A DNA stretch of 64,000 bases from Methylacidimicrobium sp. B4 (lineage in GTDB: Bacteria; Verrucomicrobiota; Verrucomicrobiia; Methylacidiphilales; Methylacidiphilaceae): the NCBI RefSeq assembly GCF_017310545.1, contig NZ_CP066203.1, positions 1,736,001-1,800,000 on the forward strand, in the 5' to 3' direction. The translations under genes were made by a program, and so were the position numbers. Within the stretch, counting starts at the first letter, position 1, and each line of letters begins with the position of its first letter. Shown here piece by piece: positions 59,450-64,000 of this stretch. The notes beneath the pieces were generated by a model. That model saw only the letters and a program-made list of their open reading frames with translations, ran no database searches and was not told the DNA's origin.

Positions 59450-61006
59450 ATGACGGCTCGCCAGCAAGCATGGCTCGGACAGACGATCGGAGGCAAGGCA
59501 TTGCCGACCGCAGTCGTCATTTTCGGGGCTTCTGGAGATCTGACCCACCGGAAGATCCTGCCGGCTCTCTACCACCTCCAGAAGAATGGTCATCTCCCAG
59601 AAGGGATGGCGATCGTGGGGTTCGCGCGGCGCGAGCAATCGGAAGAACAGTTTCGAGAGGGGTTGCGCCAATCGCTGGAAGACTACTCCCATACCCAACC
59701 GATCGATAACGCCGTCTGGTCGGCCTTGGAGCCGCACATCTACTATCAGAAGGGGGATATGTCGAACCCCGAGGATTACAGCCAGTTGGCGGAACGGCTT
59801 CGGACTCTGCCCGAGGCGAGCGCCTTCGGGCAAAATCATCTCTTCTATCTGGCGACCGCTCCCAATTTCTTCCCGGTGGTCGCGGAAAACCTCGGCAAGG
59901 CCGGACTTCATGCGCGGGAGGGAGTCGACCGGTACCGGCGATTGATCGTGGAGAAGCCCTTCGGAACTGATCTTCCCTCCGCCCGGGCGCTCAATGAGAC
60001 GTTGCACAAGGTCTTTCCCGAGCACTGCATCTTCCGCATCGACCATTACCTCGGAAAAGAGAACGTGCAAAATCTCCTCTATTTCCGTTTCGGCAACTCG
60101 ATCTTCGAGCCTCTTTGGGACCGGCGATACATCGATCATGTGCAGATCACCGTGTCGGAAACGCAGACCATTGGTACCCGGGGAGGCTATTACGACATGG
60201 CCGGTGCGTCCCGGGACATGCTGCAGAATCACTTGATGCAGCTCTTCACCCTGATCGCCATGGAGCCGCCCGCCTCCTTGGAGGCGGAATCGATCCGCGA
60301 CGAAAAGGTCAAGGTGCTCCGCTCGGTTCCGACTCCGAGCTCGGAGGAGGTCCTGAGAAACAGCGTCCGCGCCCAATATGGTCCCGGCATCCTGGGCGGA
60401 AAGACGGTCCGCCCCTACCGGGAGGAGGATCGGGTCTCCCGTCGCTCCCTGACGGAGACCTACGTCTGCTTGCGGCTTGAGATCGACAACTGGCGCTGGT
60501 CCGGGGTCCCCTTCTATCTCCGCACCGGGAAGGCGCTCAGCCACCAGTACACCGAGATCTGCATCGTCTTCCACCGGCCTCCGTGCGTGCTCTTCGCGCA
60601 CAGCCTCAAGCATATCGCGCGCAATTGGCTGAAGATCCGGATCCAGCCGAGCGAGGGGATCCACATGCTCTTCAACACCAAGGTGCCGGCGCAGCCGATG
60701 ATCGAAGAAGCACGGATGGACTTCTACTACCGCCGTCAGGATCACTACTTTCCGGAAGCCTACGAGCGCCTGCTCCTGGATGCTCTCATTGGGGAATCGA
60801 CTCTTTTTACGCGGTCCGACGAGGTCGAGCAGGCATGGCGCATCGTCGATGCGGTGGAGGAGGCCTGGCAACAGGAGGAGCTCGACCGGCTGCCTCTCTA
60901 CGCTCCCGGCTCCATGGGGCCAGTGGAAGCGGAGGAGCTCTTGCGTCGAGAGGGACGGCGATGGGGCGACCCTCCCTGCGAGGAGGAAGAAGTGGTTCGG
61001 GAGTAG
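59450..61006 (+). CDS. zwf: Glucose-6-phosphate 1-dehydrogenase
   Basis: This 518-residue enzyme begins the oxidative pentose phosphate pathway. The NADP motif is VIFGASGDLTHRKILPAL, the substrate lysine lies in RLIVEKPFGTDL, and the active-site signature RIDHYLGKENVQNLL is perfect. ATG 59450 is preceded by CGGAG very close by; an in-frame start at 59375 adds 25 unconserved residues. pgl follows after 2 bases. gnd is not in the window. Confidence 0.96.
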   Translation: MTARQQAWLGQTIGGKALPTAVVIFGASGDLTHRKILPALYHLQKNGHLPEGMAIVGFARREQSEEQFREGLRQSLEDYSHTQPIDNAVWSALEPHIYYQKGDMSNPEDYSQLAERLRTLPEASAFGQNHLFYLATAPNFFPVVAENLGKAGLHAREGVDRYRRLIVEKPFGTDLPSARALNETLHKVFPEHCIFRIDHYLGKENVQNLLYFRFGNSIFEPLWDRRYIDHVQITVSETQTIGTRGGYYDMAGASRDMLQNHLMQLFTLIAMEPPASLEAESIRDEKVKVLRSVPTPSSEEVLRNSVRAQYGPGILGGKTVRPYREEDRVSRRSLTETYVCLRLEIDNWRWSGVPFYLRTGKALSHQYTEICIVFHRPPCVLFAHSLKHIARNWLKIRIQPSEGIHMLFNTKVPAQPMIEEARMDFYYRRQDHYFPEAYERLLLDALIGESTLFTRSDEVEQAWRIVDAVEEAWQQEELDRLPLYAPGSMGPVEAEELLRREGRRWGDPPCEEEEVVRE

Positions 61007-61008
61007 GG

Positions 61009-61692
61009 ATGGCGTCGGTTGCCGTTTTTTCGTTTCCCGATCCCGATGCTTGGCTCGATCGCCTTACCGCTGACCTTTGGACCAGGCTCGACGAAAATCG
61101 GAAAGCCCGACGACCCTTTCATGTCGCGCTCTCCGGCGGAACCACTCCGATCCCCCTCTACCGGTACTGGGCCAAGCTCGATCTTCCTTGGGAGACGATC
61201 GACTGGTGGATTGGTGATGAGCGCTGGGTTCCCGTCACCGATCCGAGGAGCAACGAAGGAATGATTCGGGGAAGCCTGGGTGTCGGCCCGGGGGATCGCT
61301 TCCGGTTGCGGAGTTGGCACGGCTCGGAGGATCCGTCGGAGGCGGCAAGACTTTACGACCGAGCCTTGCGGGAGGCGCTGGGTGATCCTCCCGTCTTCGA
61401 TCTGGTCCTTCTGGGGGTCGGTGAGGATGGGCATACGGCGTCACTCTTTCCCGGGAGCCCGGCATTAGAGGAACGTGAGGCTTATGCGGTTGCGAATCCC
61501 GCTCCCGGAGGAAGTCCTCTTCGGCTGACCCTGACCTATCCCTGCCTCGATACAGCTCGCTCCGTCTGGTTCCTTGTTGCCGGCCGATCCAAGGAGAAGA
61601 TCGTCGAGCGTCTGGTTGCCTCCGATGCCAGGCTTCCCGCAGCCCGCATCCAGGCTGGCGATCAACGGCTCTATTGGAGTCAGAACGGATGA
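61009..61692 (+). CDS. pgl: 6-phosphogluconolactonase
   Basis: This 227-residue enzyme opens the lactone made by Zwf. It shows ALSGGTTPIPLY, WWIGDERWVP, the conserved FDLVLLGVGEDGHTASLFPG, and the C-terminal SVWFLVAGRSKEKIV. It lies two bases after zwf and its stop overlaps the next gene's ATG (ATGA), so the three genes form a unit. Confidence 0.95.
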   Translation: MASVAVFSFPDPDAWLDRLTADLWTRLDENRKARRPFHVALSGGTTPIPLYRYWAKLDLPWETIDWWIGDERWVPVTDPRSNEGMIRGSLGVGPGDRFRLRSWHGSEDPSEAARLYDRALREALGDPPVFDLVLLGVGEDGHTASLFPGSPALEEREAYAVANPAPGGSPLRLTLTYPCLDTARSVWFLVAGRSKEKIVERLVASDARLPAARIQAGDQRLYWSQNG

Positions 61693-62369
61693 GAGGTCCT
61701 TCTCTCCCTTCCGGTCGTTCGGTCGCGCTGATCCTCGCCGCCGCCTGGGTTTTCCTTGGGAGCTTTTCGGGTCGCGCCGCATCGAGTGAGAAGAAGGCGC
61801 TCTTCGCGCAGGCATACCAGGATGCGCTCGTCGCCTTTCATCGAAAGGATTGGCGGGCGGCGGAGGCGGCGGTGGACCGGGCGCGCCAGATCGATCCTGA
61901 CGACCCGCAAGGGTGGGTGCTTACCGCCCGGATCCTGCTCAGGAAGAAGGAGTACGAAGGAGCTCGGACAAATCTTCAGGAGGCGCTTCGCCGTAAGCCC
62001 CAGTTCGCACCCGCGCTGCGCGTTTCCGGGGATCTGGCTTTCGACCAGCGGCGATTTGCGGAGGCTTTCCGTCTGTACAACGAGGCTCTTTTGCGGGAGC
62101 CCGGTGACAAGAACCTCATTCTCAAGATGCTCTATTGCCAGGTGATGCTGGGCAATCGGGGTGCCGCGGAGCGTCTGCTTGCGCAGTTGAGTCCCTTCGA
62201 CGAATCCAATCCGGCCTACTACTTCGGGGAGGCTGCCATTTTCCACGCCCGCGATCGAGAGCCGAGGGATCAGAAGGATCTGTTGCAGACGGCGCGGGTG
62301 ATGTATGGCAACGACGTCTTTGCCGAGTATCTGAGTGACTATGAATTCCTGTTTGCCGATCCTCGATAG
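61689..62369 (+). CDS. Secreted tetratricopeptide repeat protein
   Basis: This 226-residue protein has a signal peptide (about residues 1-30) and three to four TPR-type helical repeats between residues 40 and 160, for example DWRAAEAAVDRARQIDPDDP and EYEGARTNLQEALRRKPQF. TPR domains bind partner proteins; the function is unknown. The ATG overlaps the pgl stop. Confidence 0.75.
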   Translation: MRGPSLPSGRSVALILAAAWVFLGSFSGRAASSEKKALFAQAYQDALVAFHRKDWRAAEAAVDRARQIDPDDPQGWVLTARILLRKKEYEGARTNLQEALRRKPQFAPALRVSGDLAFDQRRFAEAFRLYNEALLREPGDKNLILKMLYCQVMLGNRGAAERLLAQLSPFDESNPAYYFGEAAIFHARDREPRDQKDLLQTARVMYGNDVFAEYLSDYEFLFADPR

Positions 62370-62417
62370 AGCTCGTAAGCTGTTCTCTTCCTTTGCCAGA
62401 GCCGGCTGAGGCTCTCC

Positions 62418-62489
62418 GGCGGGGTAGCCAAGTGGTAAGGCCGGGCTCTGCAAAAGCCCTATGCGTGGGTTCAATTCCCACCCCCGCCT
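62418..62489 (+). tRNA. tRNA-Cys (anticodon GCA)
   Basis: The cloverleaf has a perfect acceptor GGCGGGG/CCCCGCC, anticodon loop CTGCAAA, T-arm GTGGGTTCAATTCCCAC, and the discriminator T, which is the identity base for cysteine. CCA is not encoded. Confidence 0.97.
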
Positions 62490-62562
62490 CTCTTCCATTC
62501 CCGCTTTTTCATCGAGACTTGACTCGGCTCGCTCGCTTTGCGAAAGGTGAAGCGGCCCTCCT

Positions 62563-63276
62563 ATGTCCCTCTACCCAGGCGGTAAGACCACCCCGCTTCT
62601 CCGGCGGGAACGCCTCGTCGCGGCTGCTCTGCTTCTCATTCCGGGGTGTTTGCTGGTCCTGCTGGGATGTGCGAGTGGGGGCAGATCGACCATGGGAGGA
62701 GGGAGTGGACGCACCGCTTGGGGAAGCGTTCCCCCCGGGCCAGTTCCAGCGAGTCGGGTCGTGAAGGTGTCGCTGCAGAGCCAGGCGGTCTATGTTCTCG
62801 ATGGGGATCGGATAATCTGGGCCGCGGCCACCAACGTGGGGAAGCCCGGTCATCCGACGCCGACCGGGACGTATCGGGTGAGCCAGAAGCTCGAGCGCAA
62901 ACGGTCGGGCTCCTACGGCTTCTGGGTGAACGGGAGCCGCGTCATCCCCACCGAAGGCGGAGGGAGTCCCGGGTCCGGCTGGCGCTACGTGGGCTATCCG
63001 ATGCCCTACTGGGTCGAGTTCCTGCCGGGATATGGGTTTCATGAGGGCTATGTCTGGGCCCAACCCCATACGCACGGCTGCTTGCGATTGCATGGCTCCA
63101 CTGCTGGGGAGTTCTATCGCCTGGTCGAGGTGGGAACCCCCGTGCAGATCCGCGCAAGTCAGCCGGAAGACCAGACGATCGGCCCGCAGATCCCTCGGTT
63201 CGACGACTCCCGCGCGCCGGATCCCCCAAACGCCTTCCTGATTTCGGACGCCGTCTTTTCCCGACCTTGGAATTAG
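62563..63276 (+). CDS. L,D-transpeptidase lipoprotein (YkuD domain)
   Basis: This 237-residue protein has a lipoprotein signal with lipobox LLGC at about residues 33-36, then a YkuD catalytic domain. VSLQSQAVYVLDGD begins the domain, PTGTYRVSQK is typical, and the active-site H-x-H-G-C-x-R-L is HTHGCLRLHG. Such enzymes make 3-3 peptidoglycan cross-links or attach lipoproteins in the periplasm. It is monocistronic by position. Confidence 0.9.
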   Translation: MSLYPGGKTTPLLRRERLVAAALLLIPGCLLVLLGCASGGRSTMGGGSGRTAWGSVPPGPVPASRVVKVSLQSQAVYVLDGDRIIWAAATNVGKPGHPTPTGTYRVSQKLERKRSGSYGFWVNGSRVIPTEGGGSPGSGWRYVGYPMPYWVEFLPGYGFHEGYVWAQPHTHGCLRLHGSTAGEFYRLVEVGTPVQIRASQPEDQTIGPQIPRFDDSRAPDPPNAFLISDAVFSRPWN

Positions 63277-63283
63277 GTCCGGG

Positions 63284-64000
63284 CTACGCGGTGTCCCCCC
63301 TCGCCTGGACAACCGCAGTGCAGCGGGGGCAGAGCTCCGGATGAGACGGGTCGGTCTTTCCGACCTCCTCAGAATATTTCCAGCATCGGGCACACTGCCT
63401 TCCTGAGGCGCGTCGCGTCTGGATCGTCACCGGTTCGGACGGAAAGAGGCGCACCCGGGAGACGAGAAGGACTTCGGCGAGAAGCCCCTCGTCCGCCGGG
63501 AGGAAATGGGGGGAGTAGATGTCCACCTCCGCCTCCAGGGATTTCCCGATCTCCTTGGCCTGACGGCTGATTTCCAACGCTTCGTTCACCCGGTTTCGGA
63601 GATCGAGAATCCGCTCCCATCGGTCGGAGAAGGCAACGTCGTTCTGGGGAGCTTCCTCCTCCGGGAAGAGCTCCAAGTGAACCGAGCGACTCTTTCCCAG
63701 AGACTGCCAGGCTTCCTCGGCGGTAAACGGGATGAGAGGTGCGGCGAGCCGGAAGAGGCTTTCCGCGATTCGGTGGAGGAGCGTTTGGGAGGCACGGCGG
63801 GCGGCGCTCTCGGTGGCGTCGCAGTAGAGCCGGTCCTTGAGCACGTCGATGTAAAAGGCGGAAAGCTCGGTCGAGCAGAAGCGGCTGAGCGCGTGATAGA
63901 CGGCCGGAAACTCGTAGCGCCGGTAGCCGTCAACCGCTGTCCGGACAAGGCTGCGCAGCCGGTCCGCCATGTATCGGTCGAGCTCCGGAAATTCCTCTTC
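63284..64000 (-). CDS. ileS: Isoleucyl-tRNA synthetase, C-terminal part (truncated by window edge)
   Basis: The frame is open to the window end, so only the last about 238 residues are visible. They comprise the anticodon-binding domain (YEFPAVYHALSRFCSTELSA, PLIPFTAEEAWQSL) and the C-terminal zinc finger CARCW...CPRC found in bacterial IleRS. The catalytic HIGH and KMSKS sites lie beyond the window. It is convergent with the L,D-transpeptidase gene. Confidence 0.93.
   Translation of the reverse strand, partial: EEEFPELDRYMADRLRSLVRTAVDGYRRYEFPAVYHALSRFCSTELSAFYIDVLKDRLYCDATESAARRASQTLLHRIAESLFRLAAPLIPFTAEEAWQSLGKSRSVHLELFPEEEAPQNDVAFSDRWERILDLRNRVNEALEISRQAKEIGKSLEAEVDIYSPHFLPADEGLLAEVLLVSRVRLFPSEPVTIQTRRASGRQCARCWKYSEEVGKTDPSHPELCPRCTAVVQARGDTA

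Noticed and set aside
59288-60871. 527-codon open frame opposite zwf
   Set aside because: Antisense to a complete glucose-6-phosphate dehydrogenase with intact signatures; no independent start or family evidence.

Overview
The window is a dense, GC-rich (estimated by eye at roughly 63%), housekeeping-type chromosomal segment with about 60 protein genes, three tRNAs, and no rRNA, insertion sequence, prophage or CRISPR array that I can see. The envelope genes (KDO transferase waaA, TonB/ExbB/ExbD, MreB, L,D-transpeptidase, lipoproteins) indicate a Gram-negative, rod-forming bacterium. The Sco1/DUF420 genes imply a copper-containing terminal oxidase, so aerobic or microaerobic respiration. Gene content and style are compatible with the Verrucomicrobia/PVC group (for example acidophilic methylotrophic lineages), but that is an inference; no single gene proves it. 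GTG and TTG starts and 4-base stop/start overlaps (ATGA, GTGA, TTGA) are very common.

Layout. 0.1-6.0 kb: a zinc-ribbon/glycine-zipper membrane protein, thiH-thiS, hemW, and eno followed by an FtsB/DivIC-like gene. 6.1-11.1 kb: two MFS transporters, a SixA-like phosphatase with an altered catalytic motif, tRNA-Asn, a stand-alone 5'-3' exonuclease and an A-type Fe-S carrier. 11.2-14.4 kb: ruvC-ruvA-ruvB and a serine hydrolase, all overlapping. 14.4-18.1 kb: APC permease with a secreted protein of unknown function, YjbQ, a rhodanese-like lipoprotein lacking its cysteine, tRNA-Lys. 18.5-25.9 kb: mreB, bestrophin, MscS, two methyltransferases, a glycosyltransferase and a HAD phosphatase. 26.2-28.1 kb: exbB-exbD-tonB. 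28.2-36.5 kb: trpE-trpG, glutamate dehydrogenase, a dienelactone-hydrolase-like protein plus a lipoate/octanoate transferase, alanine dehydrogenase, FMN reductase, glgA. 36.8-40.3 kb: phoH, a PgpH-like HD membrane protein, ybeY and recO. 40.3-46.3 kb: an acyl-ACP-synthetase-like enzyme, a family 3 glycosidase, acylphosphatase, metE. 46.5-50.6 kb: rsmA, then ilvN-ilvC-leuA. 51-64 kb: ppc, a Xer recombinase with waaA, an ABC exporter with Sco1 and DUF420, zwf-pgl-TPR, tRNA-Cys, an L,D-transpeptidase and the 3' end of ileS.

The most interesting element is regulatory. Between rsmA and ilvN there is a 20-codon leader ORF with a strong ribosome-binding site and clustered Leu/Val codons, a pause-type hairpin at its end, and an intrinsic terminator. 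An 8-base segment just after the leader stop repeats the terminator's 3' arm and so can pair with its 5' arm. This is the layout of ribosome-mediated transcription attenuation controlling branched-chain amino acid synthesis.

A second theme is catalytic-residue loss. The SixA-like protein, the rhodanese, the dienelactone-hydrolase-like protein, the acyltransferase half of the acyl-ACP synthetase and one metal ligand of YbeY all deviate at positions usually considered essential. The 5'-3' exonuclease and RuvB both end in a QxxLF peptide resembling sliding-clamp-binding motifs.
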